From: Hoyosella altamirensis
GTDB lineage: Bacteria; Actinomycetota; Actinomycetes; Mycobacteriales; Mycobacteriaceae
NCBI RefSeq assembly: GCF_014191505.1
Contig: NZ_JACHWS010000001.1
Location: forward strand, 124,001 to 188,000
Direction: 5' to 3'
DNA: 64,000 nt
The translations under genes were made by a program, and so were the position numbers. This document shows positions 35,055 through 43,667 of this stretch, piece by piece. Within the stretch, counting starts at the first letter, position 1. Every line of letters begins with the position of its first letter. The notes beneath the pieces were generated by a model. It did no database searches, was not told where the DNA came from, and worked only from the letters and a program-made list of their open reading frames with translations.

Positions 35055-35430
35055 GCACATGATGATCGCGCACAGCCTGCGTGGCGAGGTGTTCGGGCCC
35101 GCGCAGAAGTTGCATGGCGCCACGTACGTCGTCGATGCGACGTTCCGCCGGACCGAACTCGACCCGAACGGCATCGTCGTCGATATCGGCGCTGCGACTA
35201 CTGCATTGCACTCGGTGCTCTCGGACCTGAACTATCGGAACCTCGACGACGATCCGTCCCTGGCGGGCACGAACACCACCACCGAGGTGCTCGCGAAGCT
35301 CGTAGCTGACCGGCTGGTGGACCGCATTCATGCTGGCGAGCTCGGCGAAAGTGCTTCCGGGCTTGCCGGGATCATGGTGACGCTTCGTGAGTCGCATGTG
35401 GCGTGGGCGTCGTACGAACGAACACCATGA
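35032..35430 (+). CDS. Divergent 6-pyruvoyl-tetrahydropterin synthase (PTPS/QueD) homolog
   Basis: 132-aa T-fold protein. PTPS landmarks: AHSL with H14, LHGATY with H28, [23 protein letters not shown] and the terminal [11 protein letters not shown]. The third zinc His of the canonical HGHNY is Ala here (A30), and the catalytic Cys normally just before it is missing ([10 protein letters not shown]). Canonical PTPS or CPH4-synthase chemistry is therefore doubtful; related actinobacterial proteins, as I recall, share the FGPAQ-LHGAT form, so it is probably a distinct subfamily. GTG 35032 with AAGGGAG SD. ATGA overlap with the glycosyltransferase. Confidence 0.8.
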   Translation: MFSVTVREHMMIAHSLRGEVFGPAQKLHGATYVVDATFRRTELDPNGIVVDIGAATTALHSVLSDLNYRNLDDDPSLAGTNTTTEVLAKLVADRLVDRIHAGELGESASGLAGIMVTLRESHVAWASYERTP

Positions 35431-36440
35431 CCGTTCATCTCCTGGTGCCCGAGGGCTTCGACGATCCAGCCCGTCCGAGCGGCGGCAATTACTACGACCG
35501 TCGGATCGCGGAGGGGCTCACCCGGCTGGGGTGGCAGGTATGCGTCCAGCCGGTCGCGGGCTGCTGGCCGCGGCTCGGGGGCGTTGAAGTCACCGAGGTG
35601 ACGGCCGAGATTCCGGACGACTCGGTGGTGCTCGTCGACGGCATCATCGTCTCTGCCATGCCGCAGGTTCTTGTGTCGGCGGCCAGACGCCTTCGGCTGG
35701 TTGTGTTGGTGCACATGCTCCCCGAGAACCAACTTGAGCGCGAAGTGCTTTGGGTAGCCGACTCAATCGTCACTACCAGCCGCTGGACGCGGGAGAAGCT
35801 GCTGGCCGAGTACGGTCTGGAGGCCGGTTGCGTGCACGTGGCCCATCCCGGCGTGGACTCCGCTGAACTCGCACGTGGAAGTCCGGAGGGGCGACAGCTG
35901 TTGTGCGTGGCGACAGTCGCCGAACACAAGGGTCACGACCTTCTGCTCGACGCGCTGGACCGCATCGCCGAACTGTCATGGCATTGCACCCTCGCTGGTC
36001 CGCTGGATCGTGAACCCGTCTTCGTCGATCGTCTGCGGCAGCAGTTGCACACCTCGCGGATCGCCGGTCGCGTCACCTTCACCGGGGCGCTCGACACCGA
36101 CGCCGTTTCGAAGAAGTACGCCACTGCCGATCTACTCGTGCTGGCATCGCGGGGCGAGACGTACGGAATGGTGATCTGCGAGGCGCTTGCCCGGGGCGTT
36201 CCCGTGTTGGCGTCCGAGGTGGGCGGCATCCCCGAGGCCGTCGGTACCGCCGCTGACGGTACTTCGCCTGGCCTGTTTGTACCGCCGGGTGACGCCGGCG
36301 CACTGGCCGCAGAATTGGCTCGCTGGTTGCAGGATTCTCAGCTCCGTCACCGGCTCCGCAGCGCGGCGCGGGACCGCCGGAGTTCGCTGCCCACATGGCA
36401 GGCAACCACCGAGCGAGTTGCCGAGGTACTCGCCGGATGA
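35427..36440 (+). CDS. GT4-family glycosyltransferase
   Basis: 337-aa retaining GT-B glycosyltransferase. The donor-site signature E-x7-E is present in [16 protein letters not shown], followed by [15 protein letters not shown]-terminal acceptor domain (1-165) lacks the extended loops of mannosyltransferases I know; sugar and acceptor cannot be told. Start ATG overlaps the PTPS stop (ATGA) and its own stop overlaps the next start (ATGA), so it is strictly coupled with both. Cytoplasmic or membrane-peripheral. Confidence 0.85.
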   Translation: MTVHLLVPEGFDDPARPSGGNYYDRRIAEGLTRLGWQVCVQPVAGCWPRLGGVEVTEVTAEIPDDSVVLVDGIIVSAMPQVLVSAARRLRLVVLVHMLPENQLEREVLWVADSIVTTSRWTREKLLAEYGLEAGCVHVAHPGVDSAELARGSPEGRQLLCVATVAEHKGHDLLLDALDRIAELSWHCTLAGPLDREPVFVDRLRQQLHTSRIAGRVTFTGALDTDAVSKKYATADLLVLASRGETYGMVICEALARGVPVLASEVGGIPEAVGTAADGTSPGLFVPPGDAGALAAELARWLQDSQLRHRLRSAARDRRSSLPTWQATTERVAEVLAG

Positions 36441-37306
36441 AAGTGCGCGTTTTCCTACAGGTCGCGGTCGCTGTCGCGATCCTCGTCCTACTGGTGGTTC
36501 AGTTCGGTACCGGACCATTTGTGGCGGGCTTTCAGGCCGTCAGCATTCCGTCGATCGCCATCGCGGCGACAATCGCCCTCGCCACCACGGTGTGTTCAGC
36601 GTGGCGGTGGCGGCTCGTGGCAGACGGCCTCGCCCTCAAACTTCCCATGCGGGATGCCGTTGCCGCCTACTACAAGTCGCAGTTCCTCAATATCGCGCTT
36701 CCCGGTGGTGTACTCGGCGACGTTCACCGCGCCGTGCGGCATGGTTTGGATGTCGGCACTGTGCCGCGTGCGGGACGAGCGGTCGTGGAGGAACGCGTCG
36801 CCGGGCAACTCGCGTTGATTTCGCTGACCGTCGTGGCGCTTGCCGTTCTGCCGTCCCCGGTGCCTGTGGCGGTGCTTGCCATAGTCTCTGTTGTCCTCGT
36901 CGGGCTGATTGCGGTGGTAGGGCGGTTGGGCCTCGTCCCGCGCGCGTGGCCGGGAATCGTGCTCGCATCAATAGCCGTCGTGGTGGGCCACGCCGCGATC
37001 TTCGTCCTCGCCGCCCACACCGTTGGAGTCGACGTCTCGATGGCGCACCTTCTGCCCCTGACCTTGCTGGTGTTGGTGGTGGCGGCACTTCCGTTCAATG
37101 TCGGCGGCTGGGGACCGCGCGAGGGCGCGGCCGTTTGGGCGTTCGGAGCGGCCGGGCTCGGCGGCGCACAAGGGCTTGCCGTCTCCACCGCATTTGGCGT
37201 ATTCACCATCGCCGCAGCACTTCCCGGTGCGATCATGCTGTTGGTCCCACATCGAAGGCCGCAGAGATCTGTTGAACTCATCGAAGGATCGTCCGCGCAT
37301 GGCTGA
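36437..37306 (+). CDS. UPF0104/LPG-synthase-TM flippase-like membrane protein
   Basis: 289-aa integral membrane protein with about seven or eight helices, of the family named after the lysylphosphatidylglycerol synthase TM domain. Typical features: YYKSQFLNIALPGGVLGDVHRA (re-entrant helix, conserved GG-x-GD), and PFNVGGWGPREGAA near the end (split helix). No synthase domain is attached, as in proteins next to glycosyltransferases that may flip or transport glycolipids. ATGA overlap upstream; 8-nt overlap with the RibD-like gene. Confidence 0.82.
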   Translation: MKVRVFLQVAVAVAILVLLVVQFGTGPFVAGFQAVSIPSIAIAATIALATTVCSAWRWRLVADGLALKLPMRDAVAAYYKSQFLNIALPGGVLGDVHRAVRHGLDVGTVPRAGRAVVEERVAGQLALISLTVVALAVLPSPVPVAVLAIVSVVLVGLIAVVGRLGLVPRAWPGIVLASIAVVVGHAAIFVLAAHTVGVDVSMAHLLPLTLLVLVVAALPFNVGGWGPREGAAVWAFGAAGLGGAQGLAVSTAFGVFTIAAALPGAIMLLVPHRRPQRSVELIEGSSAHG

Positions 37307-37988
37307 ACGTCCCTACACACTGCTCAGTTGCAGCATGTCGCTCGACGGCTACCTCGACACCGCAACAGCCCCACGCCTTCTGCTGTCCAATGACGCCGAC
37401 TTTGACCGGGTCGACGACGTTCGGGCGTCCTGCGATGCGCTCCTCGTCGGCGCGAACACCATCCGCAAAGACAACCCCAGGCTGCTGGTTCGATCAGCCG
37501 AACGTCGGGAACAGCGAGTCGCAAGCGGGTTGTCGCCATCGCCGATCAAGGTCACGGTAACTCGCCGGGGTCTCCTGGACGCCGCTGCGAGCTTCTTCAC
37601 TTTCGGTCCAGCCGACAAGATCGTTTACTGCGCGACTGCCAGCGCAACAGAGGCGGCCCGACGGCTCGAATCGGTGGCCTCGGTTGTCGATGCAGGTGAA
37701 GGCGTTGACATGCAGTGGTTGATCAGCGATTTGGGCGACCGAGGGGTTCGCCGGCTGATGGTCGAAGGTGGACGAACGATCCTCACCCAATTCCTCACGG
37801 CTGGTCTGGCTGATGAGCTGCAACTAGTCGTGGCGCCGTTCTTCGTCGGTGATTCACGAGGCTGCCGATTTGTCGGCGACGGACAGTTCCCGTGGAATCC
37901 GGGCCACCGCGCCACGCTTGCCGAAACTCGTCAGATCGGCGACGTCGTCCTGTTGCGCTATGCGCTCTCACCGCGATTCGCCACGTGA
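37299..37988 (+). CDS. RibD-C/DHFR-fold pteridine or pyrimidine reductase
   Basis: 229-aa stand-alone reductase domain like the C-terminal half of RibD. Visible: SMSLDGYLDTA (substrate strand), DALLVGANTIRKDNPRLLVR (NADPH site) and VEGGRTILTQFL (GGR nucleotide loop). The deaminase half of RibD is not present. Reduces a ribosylated pyrimidine or pterin side chain or ring with NADPH; next to a PTPS homolog a pterin substrate is plausible. ATG 37299; GTGA overlap with the following methyltransferase. Confidence 0.82.
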   Translation: MAERPYTLLSCSMSLDGYLDTATAPRLLLSNDADFDRVDDVRASCDALLVGANTIRKDNPRLLVRSAERREQRVASGLSPSPIKVTVTRRGLLDAAASFFTFGPADKIVYCATASATEAARRLESVASVVDAGEGVDMQWLISDLGDRGVRRLMVEGGRTILTQFLTAGLADELQLVVAPFFVGDSRGCRFVGDGQFPWNPGHRATLAETRQIGDVVLLRYALSPRFAT

Positions 37989-38716
37989 GCGCGCTGGAAC
38001 GGGCGCGGGCGAGCGCGTTCCCCGCGGACGAGTATGTCGGCCAGGAGAGTTTTGTGTCGGGCGGCGAGGTCCGGCAGCTGGCTCGCCAGGCCCGGGTCGG
38101 TCTCGGCGTCTCAGTGCTCGATCTGTGCTGCGGGGTCGCTGGTCCCGGCCGGATGATCAGCGCGGAGTTCGGGTGCAACTACTTGGGCATCGATCGCTCC
38201 GCAAGCTCACTGTCCACCGCACGGGAGCGGGCCGAAGACCTACGGTGCCGTTTCGAGCAGCTCGAAATCCCGCCGCTGCCCGATGGCCCCTTCGAGGTGG
38301 TTTTTCTGCTGGAGACGATGCTCGCGTTCCGCGACAAAGACGCCCTCGTTCGTGAGGTGGCGCGCGTGCTGGAGCCGGATGGGCGTTTCGCCTTCACCGT
38401 CGAGGAAGGCCGCCCGCTCACCCACCGGGAGCAGGAGCTGATGCCCGCCGCCGATACTGTCTGGCCCATCGAGCTTGCGGAACTGACGGCCGTACTGGGC
38501 AACGTTGGGCTGACTGTGACCTGGCAGCAGGACTGCAGCTCCTCGCATCACGCGATAGCGACTGCGCTGCTTCTCAGCTATGGAGCGCATCGCAGTGAGA
38601 TCGCCGCTGAGATCGGGACGCAGGCTACCGCCGATCTGATCACGTCCCATGAGCTGTGGAGTGACTGGCTGGGCAGCGGGCGGGTGCGCAAGTTCGCGAT
38701 GGTGGCCCAGAAATGA
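37985..38716 (+). CDS. SAM-dependent methyltransferase (class I), first of two
   Basis: 243-aa Rossmann methyltransferase; motif I VLDLCCGVAGPGRM (about residues 42-55), acidic ribose-binding D in YLGIDRS, and motif IV-like PFEVVFLLETMLAF. Similar to small-molecule (methyltransf_11 type) enzymes. GTG 37985 overlaps the RibD-like stop. 10 nt before the second methyltransferase. Confidence 0.82.
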   Translation: MSALERARASAFPADEYVGQESFVSGGEVRQLARQARVGLGVSVLDLCCGVAGPGRMISAEFGCNYLGIDRSASSLSTARERAEDLRCRFEQLEIPPLPDGPFEVVFLLETMLAFRDKDALVREVARVLEPDGRFAFTVEEGRPLTHREQELMPAADTVWPIELAELTAVLGNVGLTVTWQQDCSSSHHAIATALLLSYGAHRSEIAAEIGTQATADLITSHELWSDWLGSGRVRKFAMVAQK

Positions 38717-38726
38717 CGGCCGAGAA

Positions 38727-39629
38727 ATGACCTTTGACTATGCGGGTTATCTGGTGGCGAAGACGACCGTGGACGACCGGGCGCTCAACCGACATGTCCT
38801 GGACGAGTTGCGCCGGCTGATGCCCGCAGATGCGCCGCGAGTGCTGGAGGTCGGCGCTGGGCTCGGAACGATGGTGGCCCGCCTGATGGACTGGGGAGTG
38901 GTCAGCGTTGGCGAGTACATCCTCCTGGACGCCGACCGGGAGTTGCTGGATTCTTCTCGCCAATGGCTGTCCGATTGGGCGGCCGCTCGCGGTCTGCGTA
39001 TCGAATTACTGCCTGATGGGCTTCAGGTGGGCGATCTTCGGGTGCGCCTCGTGCAGGCCGAGCTCGGGAGTTACGTGGAGGCCGCTCACGAGGTGCGGGC
39101 GGATGTGCTGATCGCCAACGCCGTCCTCGACTTGGTGGACGTGCCGACGGTCCTGCCCGGCTTGCTGCAGCTTCTCGTCCCCGGCGGCGTCTACTGGTTC
39201 ACGATCAACTACGACGGCGAAAGCATCTTCGAGCCCTCTCACTCCGCGGACGACCAGGTCCTGCGGGCCTATCACCGCGACATGGACGAGCGAGTCCGCT
39301 ACGGACGTCCGGCGGGGGAAAGCCGCACGGGTCGACGACTGTTTCACCACCTGCGGGACGCGGGGGCGCCCGCGCTGGCAGCAGGGTCGTCGGACTGGGC
39401 CGTGTACCCGGGACCGGACGGGAGCTATCCGGCCGAAGAGGCTTACTTCGTGCGCATCATCCTCGACACGATCCGGGACGCTTTGCGGGTTCGCCAGGAT
39501 TGGGTGGGAGCCGCGGAGCTTGCCGATTGGCTGGCCGAGCGCCGCCGACAACTGGCCGCGGGGGAGTTGGTCTACATCGCACATCAGCTCGATTTCGTGG
39601 GTCGCTCGCCCCACAGCCAGAGTATGTAG
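38727..39629 (+). CDS. SAM-dependent methyltransferase, second of two
   Basis: 300-aa class I methyltransferase. Motif I RVLEVGAGLGTMVARL (about 40-55), acidic residue in YILLDADREL, then DVLIANAVLDLVDVPTVLPG. Not closely related to its neighbour. Start ATG 38727 with GAGAA upstream; its 3' end overlaps the convergent CDP-alcohol phosphotransferase gene by 46 nt. Acceptor unknown. Confidence 0.8.
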   Translation: MTFDYAGYLVAKTTVDDRALNRHVLDELRRLMPADAPRVLEVGAGLGTMVARLMDWGVVSVGEYILLDADRELLDSSRQWLSDWAAARGLRIELLPDGLQVGDLRVRLVQAELGSYVEAAHEVRADVLIANAVLDLVDVPTVLPGLLQLLVPGGVYWFTINYDGESIFEPSHSADDQVLRAYHRDMDERVRYGRPAGESRTGRRLFHHLRDAGAPALAAGSSDWAVYPGPDGSYPAEEAYFVRIILDTIRDALRVRQDWVGAAELADWLAERRRQLAAGELVYIAHQLDFVGRSPHSQSM

Positions 39630-40285
39630 CGACCGAACGACTCACACAACAGCACCAGCGCAACGCCGACGATGATGATGTTGGCGACCGGCGGCAGCAC
39701 GTCCGCGGCCGCGATGATCAGCGCGATGCCTTGCACCGCCGCCACCACCTTGCCCCAGTAGCGTGGAGGTACGGGCTTACGCAGCCATGGCCACAGCCGC
39801 TCGGCAGCCCAGAGCGCATAGCGGGCCAGCCCGATCACCAACACCCAGGCGCCGAGCGCTCTGCTGACGTGGATGCTCAGGACGAGGATCAGGAACGCGT
39901 CGACCTCCTGGTCGAACAGAGCGCCCGTCGCCGACACCGACCGGGTGCGCCGTGCGACCCAGCCGTCGACTCCGTCGAGGATCAGGGCGGGCACGGTGAG
40001 GCCTACGAGCAGGGCGGGCGGGATGTCGGTGCTGAATCCGCTGACCACGAGCGCGGCGACGCTGCCGACCAGGATGGCCCTCGCGAGCGTGACCTGGTTC
40101 GCCGGCCCGAGCGAGGTAAGACCTTCACGGTCGAGCAACTTCGCGACCAATACGTTGACCACAGCACCGAATGCGAGTCCGACCAGCCATCCCAGCGCGC
40201 TCACGCGGACGAAGCCGGCAAGGACAGCCAGCAACACCAGCTGCGCGGCGAAGCCGATCAGCACCCACGCTCGAAGCAATGCCAC
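39584..40285 (-). CDS. CDP-alcohol phosphatidyltransferase
   Basis: 233-aa membrane enzyme of about six helices that swaps CMP for an alcohol on a lipid or polar acceptor. The diagnostic motif D-x2-DG-x2-AR-x8-G-x3-D-x3-D is perfect: D104, D107-G108, A111-R112, G121, D125, D129. The alcohol is unknown. It is convergent with, and overlaps, the last gene of the cluster, so transcription is separate but the locus appears functionally joined. ATG 40285. Confidence 0.85.
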   Translation of the reverse strand: MALLRAWVLIGFAAQLVLLAVLAGFVRVSALGWLVGLAFGAVVNVLVAKLLDREGLTSLGPANQVTLARAILVGSVAALVVSGFSTDIPPALLVGLTVPALILDGVDGWVARRTRSVSATGALFDQEVDAFLILVLSIHVSRALGAWVLVIGLARYALWAAERLWPWLRKPVPPRYWGKVVAAVQGIALIIAAADVLPPVANIIIVGVALVLLCESFGRYILWLWGERPTKSS

Positions 40286-40343
40286 GTTTCCTCTCTACAG
40301 GGGCGTATCGCCGACGAGGTCGATTTCGGGGCATCAAAGATGG

Positions 40344-40907
40344 TCACGCGCCTGCGAGCTTGCCACTTTTCGACAATTCCGGGTCGGTGCATGACGAGAG
40401 ATCGAAACAGCACGGGCGTCGTTTGCCAGAGCGCAGTTTCGAGATGCTGACCGCGACGCGACGCGCGCGCGTCTGTGGGTTCTTCGTGGCGTTGATCCAG
40501 CGCACCCATTCCCAGCGCGCCATCGACGTGATGGTGCGCCATTCCTCTGCGATATCTGGAGCCTCGAGCAGAGCGGCACGGAAGTCGTCGGGCAGTTCGG
40601 GCTCTGGCCAGTCTTTGGTCGGTTCGACTTCGAGCGTCACCGGATCGTTGGCATCGAGGGCGAGAAGGTCGACCAGCGAATTCTCGATCGGAAGCCAATG
40701 GCCCCGCATGCCATCAGGTTCGACAACCGTTTCAAAGGAGTGCCCATTCAACACGGCCTTTACCGCGACCTGTCCACGCGACGGCAGTTGTGCGCTCGTC
40801 TTGTCGGGGAACCGCAGAATTGCCCGGTCACCGACTTTCTGCACGCGCCCGTCGAAGACGATCGCCGACGAAGCGGATGTGTTTTCGACAGTCGGTTCCT
40901 TGGTCAT
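40344..40907 (-). CDS. DUF1905 / YdeI (OmpD-associated) family protein
   Basis: 187-aa soluble protein: an N-terminal DUF1905 beta-barrel (residues 15-95; FPDKTSAQLPSRGQVAVK, HWLPI) and a C-terminal YdeI-type helical segment (LPDDFRAALLEAPDIAEEWRTI, then WINATKNPQTRARRV). Such proteins are called bacteriocin-protection or OmpD-associated in databases; the biochemical role is unclear. It ends 58 nt from the CDP-alcohol phosphotransferase start. Confidence 0.8.
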   Translation of the reverse strand: MTKEPTVENTSASSAIVFDGRVQKVGDRAILRFPDKTSAQLPSRGQVAVKAVLNGHSFETVVEPDGMRGHWLPIENSLVDLLALDANDPVTLEVEPTKDWPEPELPDDFRAALLEAPDIAEEWRTITSMARWEWVRWINATKNPQTRARRVAVSISKLRSGKRRPCCFDLSSCTDPELSKSGKLAGA

Positions 40908-41271
40908 TGCACTGCTCCTGGAGGTTCCGTTTATGTCAGCGTAAGCGCTTTTCGCAGGCCGGACGCACGCGGAATACCCCGGTTTCCAAGCCGGGAATTA
41001 GCGGACGCTGGCCGACTGTCCGGCAATGCCAGGATGAGACTGCTAAGCAGTCCCTGGCTCTGCCTCGAACAGTTTGTTGAGAAACCTATACGCCAGCAGC
41101 TCATGAGGCATAAATTTGTCTTTGTGAAACGTTGTAGCGAAGCTACTTCGTCGCCAGCCGTGCATGGCGGCCATGGGCCTGCCCAGGGTGATACGACAAG
41201 CACCCGGGTGTCTTCTAAGACCCTCATCAGATCTTCAGTAGTCCCCTTTCCCCGCATCGATGGGAGCTTTC
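40908..41271 (+). other. Long intergenic region upstream of the SCN-hydrolase operon
   Basis: 364 bp without a gene. Contains a palindromic AAGCGCTT (near 40947), a GC-rich imperfect hairpin around CCCCGGTTTCCAAGCCGGG (near 41000), and AT-rich segments around 41110 that could hold the promoter. No clear riboswitch consensus (cobalamin or metal) is recognised. Confidence 0.3.
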
Positions 41272-42111
41272 ATGAGCACAGCGGCGGAACGTGCAGCCCG
41301 TCTTGATTTGGTGGCCCGGCTTAAATCCTCCTATCCGGAGATTCCGGAGGCACCAACTCCGGATCTCCTCGACCACGAGCGGTTCAACGCGTACATGAAG
41401 ACGGTTCACGACGTGGGCGGCGAACCGGATGCGCCGATGAAGTACGAGAACAAGCAGTACGAGGTGTGGGAGCACAACACCTATGTGATCTGCGAGGTTC
41501 TCGCCTGGCGCGGGATCTGGTTGTCGGAAGAGCGGCGCCGGATGGGCAATGTCGATGTGGGGCGCGCGGTCTACCTGGGGATTCCGTACTACGGTCGCTG
41601 GCTGTTGGCGGTCGCCCGCGTGCTTGTCGAGAAACACTACGTTGGCCTCGGCGAGCTGAGTGAACGGATGGCCGAGGTAGCGGCCCGGTATGAGGGCGGT
41701 CTCGACGGCAAGGCGATCGCGGCGCACCCCAAGTTCGAGGGTGACGGTTCTCAGGTCAAACGCAACAAGCACCACCTGCATGCGGTCGGCAAGGGTGATC
41801 CGCAGGTGTATGCCGGCCAGGCCGGTGAACCGAAGTTCCAGGTCGGCGATCCAGTGGTGGTGCGCGAACTGCCCGCCCTGCTGTATACCCGCACCCCTGA
41901 ATACGTGCGCGGCGCCAAAGGGGAGATCGCTTCCGTTGCGTACGAGAGCCCAGCCGCAGAGGACGAGACCTGGGACCGGCCCGATGCGAAGGCGGAATGG
42001 TTCTACGTCGTCCGGTTCAACATGGCGGAGTTGTGGCACGGCTACACAGGCACGACGGACGACAGCCTGCAAACGGAGTTGCCCGAACGCTGGCTGAAAG
42101 CAGCAACCTAG
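41272..42111 (+). CDS. Thiocyanate-hydrolase-like fused beta-alpha subunit
   Basis: 279 aa. Residues ~35-140 match what I recall of thiocyanate hydrolase beta (VHDVGGEPDAP at 45-55, EVWEHNTY, WRGIWLSEERRR, YLGIPYYGRWLL); residues ~165-279 match its alpha subunit (GDPQVYAGQAGEPKF, LLYTRTPEYVRGAKG, YESPAAEDE, ELPERWLKA). In Thiobacillus these are separate chains; together they equal a nitrile hydratase beta subunit. So this is either a fused SCNase or an NHase-like ancestor. ATG 41272 with GGGAG SD. The metal subunit gene follows after 53 nt. Confidence 0.78.
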   Translation: MSTAAERAARLDLVARLKSSYPEIPEAPTPDLLDHERFNAYMKTVHDVGGEPDAPMKYENKQYEVWEHNTYVICEVLAWRGIWLSEERRRMGNVDVGRAVYLGIPYYGRWLLAVARVLVEKHYVGLGELSERMAEVAARYEGGLDGKAIAAHPKFEGDGSQVKRNKHHLHAVGKGDPQVYAGQAGEPKFQVGDPVVVRELPALLYTRTPEYVRGAKGEIASVAYESPAAEDETWDRPDAKAEWFYVVRFNMAELWHGYTGTTDDSLQTELPERWLKAAT

Positions 42112-42164
42112 GCGACGGTCCCTTCCGTTTCCACTGATCCGGCACCTTGTCAGAAAGGGATCCC

Positions 42165-42872
42165 ATGAGCGGCCACGATCACGATCACGATCACGAGCGC
42201 ACTGTTGCGCCAATGGTGGACGAAATAACCGACTTCGAAGTCCTGGAGATCGCCCTGCGCGAACTGTGCATTGAGAAGGGCATTTTCACCGCCGAGGAGC
42301 ATCGTCGGTTCACCGAGTTCGCCGAGCAGATCGGCCCCACGCCGGCCGCGAACCTGGTTGCCCGGGCGTGGCTGGACCCCGATTTCAAAACGCTCGCGCT
42401 CGCCGACCCGATGGCCGCCAGTAAAGAAGTCGGTGTGGACTGGATGGAACCTACCGGCTTCGGCACGCCGAGCGACTTCACCGCGTTTGAGATCCTCGAG
42501 GACACACCAACACTGCACAATGTAATCGTCTGCGCACTGTGCTCGTGCTACCCGCGACCCATTCTTGGCAATTCACCCGAGTGGTATCGCACACCTAACT
42601 ATCGTCGGCGTCTGGTTCGCTGGCCGCGCCAGGTGCTCGCCGAGTTCGGACTGTATCTGCCCGATGATATTGCAATCCGCGTGCAGGACTCCAACCAGAA
42701 GCACCGATTTATGGTGATGCCGCTCCGTCCGGAGGGGACCGATGGGTGGGACGAAGACCAGCTCGCGGAAATTGTCACGCGCGACTGCCTGATCGGGGTT
42801 GCGCTGCCCAAGCCTGGCGTAACGACCAACGTCATCACCGACACCCGTCCAGCTATCCACCCAGCCACCTGA
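42165..42872 (+). CDS. scnC: Thiocyanate-hydrolase-like gamma (cobalt) subunit
   Basis: 235-aa metal-binding subunit homologous to nitrile hydratase alpha. The Co(III) claw is C123-A-L-C126-S127-C128; the usual Thr between the first cysteines is Ala. Further SCNase-gamma-like stretches: the His/Asp-rich N terminus (HDHDHDHE), FGTPSDF, YPRPILGNSPEWYR and LAEIVTRDCLIGVA. Expected reaction: thiocyanate plus water to carbonyl sulfide and ammonia, or hydration of a nitrile. ATG 42165 with AGAAAGGGA SD. Followed by its probable activator. Confidence 0.82.
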   Translation: MSGHDHDHDHERTVAPMVDEITDFEVLEIALRELCIEKGIFTAEEHRRFTEFAEQIGPTPAANLVARAWLDPDFKTLALADPMAASKEVGVDWMEPTGFGTPSDFTAFEILEDTPTLHNVIVCALCSCYPRPILGNSPEWYRTPNYRRRLVRWPRQVLAEFGLYLPDDIAIRVQDSNQKHRFMVMPLRPEGTDGWDEDQLAEIVTRDCLIGVALPKPGVTTNVITDTRPAIHPAT

Positions 42873-42886
42873 CGGAGCAGTCACAA

Positions 42887-43258
42887 GTGAGTACGCCGAA
42901 CGATCCGCGCTCAATCAGCGATATCGATATCGCGCCACTGAAAAGCATCATGGAACGGAATCAGATCTGGCCGCGCATGGCCGCCAAGTATGGCGTCACT
43001 AATCCTGTGCCGCCGTGGAAGACCAGCCTCGACGGCATGTGCGACGCTCTCGACCACTCCGCGTGCGATACGAGCGTCCCCAATTTCAAAGAGCGACGTG
43101 ATGAGGAAGATGCCCTATCTGAATCGTCGTATGCAAGCCTGCCGTATCCCGAGAATCAGCTCGTCGCGTTAGCGCATTCCCTCGTGGTTCGCGGCCTCAT
43201 CAGTGAGACGGAACTAAAGGAAAGACTCGCGAGCATCCGGGCCAGACTGGAGGCGTAA
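42887..43258 (+). CDS. SCNase/NHase activator-like protein (P15K type)
   Basis: 123-aa protein resembling the N-terminal domain of nitrile hydratase beta, as do the cobalt-insertion activators of Co-type NHase and of thiocyanate hydrolase. Visible: PWKTSLDGMCDALDH near 40-55 and YPENQLVALAHSLVVRGLIS near 85-105 (the helix usually reading 'PWEARAFALAVALHEAGL' in NHase activators). Two cysteines (in GMCDALDHSACD) could hand over cobalt. GTG 42887 with GGAG SD, 14 nt after scnC. An alternative is a small structural subunit. Confidence 0.65.
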   Translation: MSTPNDPRSISDIDIAPLKSIMERNQIWPRMAAKYGVTNPVPPWKTSLDGMCDALDHSACDTSVPNFKERRDEEDALSESSYASLPYPENQLVALAHSLVVRGLISETELKERLASIRARLEA

Positions 43259-43667
43259 CAACGCGGCACGTCACTCAAGCGCGGCCCGTGGGACGGCGGG
43301 AGCATCCACGGCAGCGCACTCGAAGCTGTCCTTGTTCGTGCCTTGGAACGTCTGCCGCACCCAGTTCCGATGCTGTGGAGCTCAGGTTCACGATCAGTCT
43401 TGAACGTGAACCCGTCGGCAGTTGGGTTGCGCTGGAAGCCACCACCACACTTGGCGGTCAGGGAACGGGGTTGCACAGGCGCGAATCCACGACATAGCCA
43501 GCCCGGTCGCTCGAGGGAGCCAATCGCTGTTCGTGGAGGAGCGTGCGCACTCACTAGCGTAGGTATCAGTGCGAATCCGGCATGTTTCACAAGATGCTTG
43601 CGGTGCGTGCGATTGGGTAGCAACGTAGGGGGAGACCGCGAAACGATCAAGGGAAGTCGGTGCCGCG
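43259..43667. other. Gene-free region between the scn operon and treS
   Basis: 409 bp. No convincing gene: short frames on both strands are Arg/Pro/Thr-rich shadows. It contains a perfect 8-bp inverted repeat with 12-nt spacer (43385-43412). No terminator after the activator gene is seen. Confidence 0.4.
43385..43412. repeat. Inverted repeat GGTTCACG-N12-CGTGAACC
   Basis: Perfect 8-bp arms at 43385-43392 and 43405-43412. Its length and spacing could suit a dimeric regulator upstream of treS or a hairpin; there is no other support. Confidence 0.35.

Noticed and set aside
40908-41271. Cobalamin or cobalt riboswitch before the SCN-hydrolase operon
   Set aside because: No B12-box-like sequence could be recognised, despite the cobalt enzyme context.
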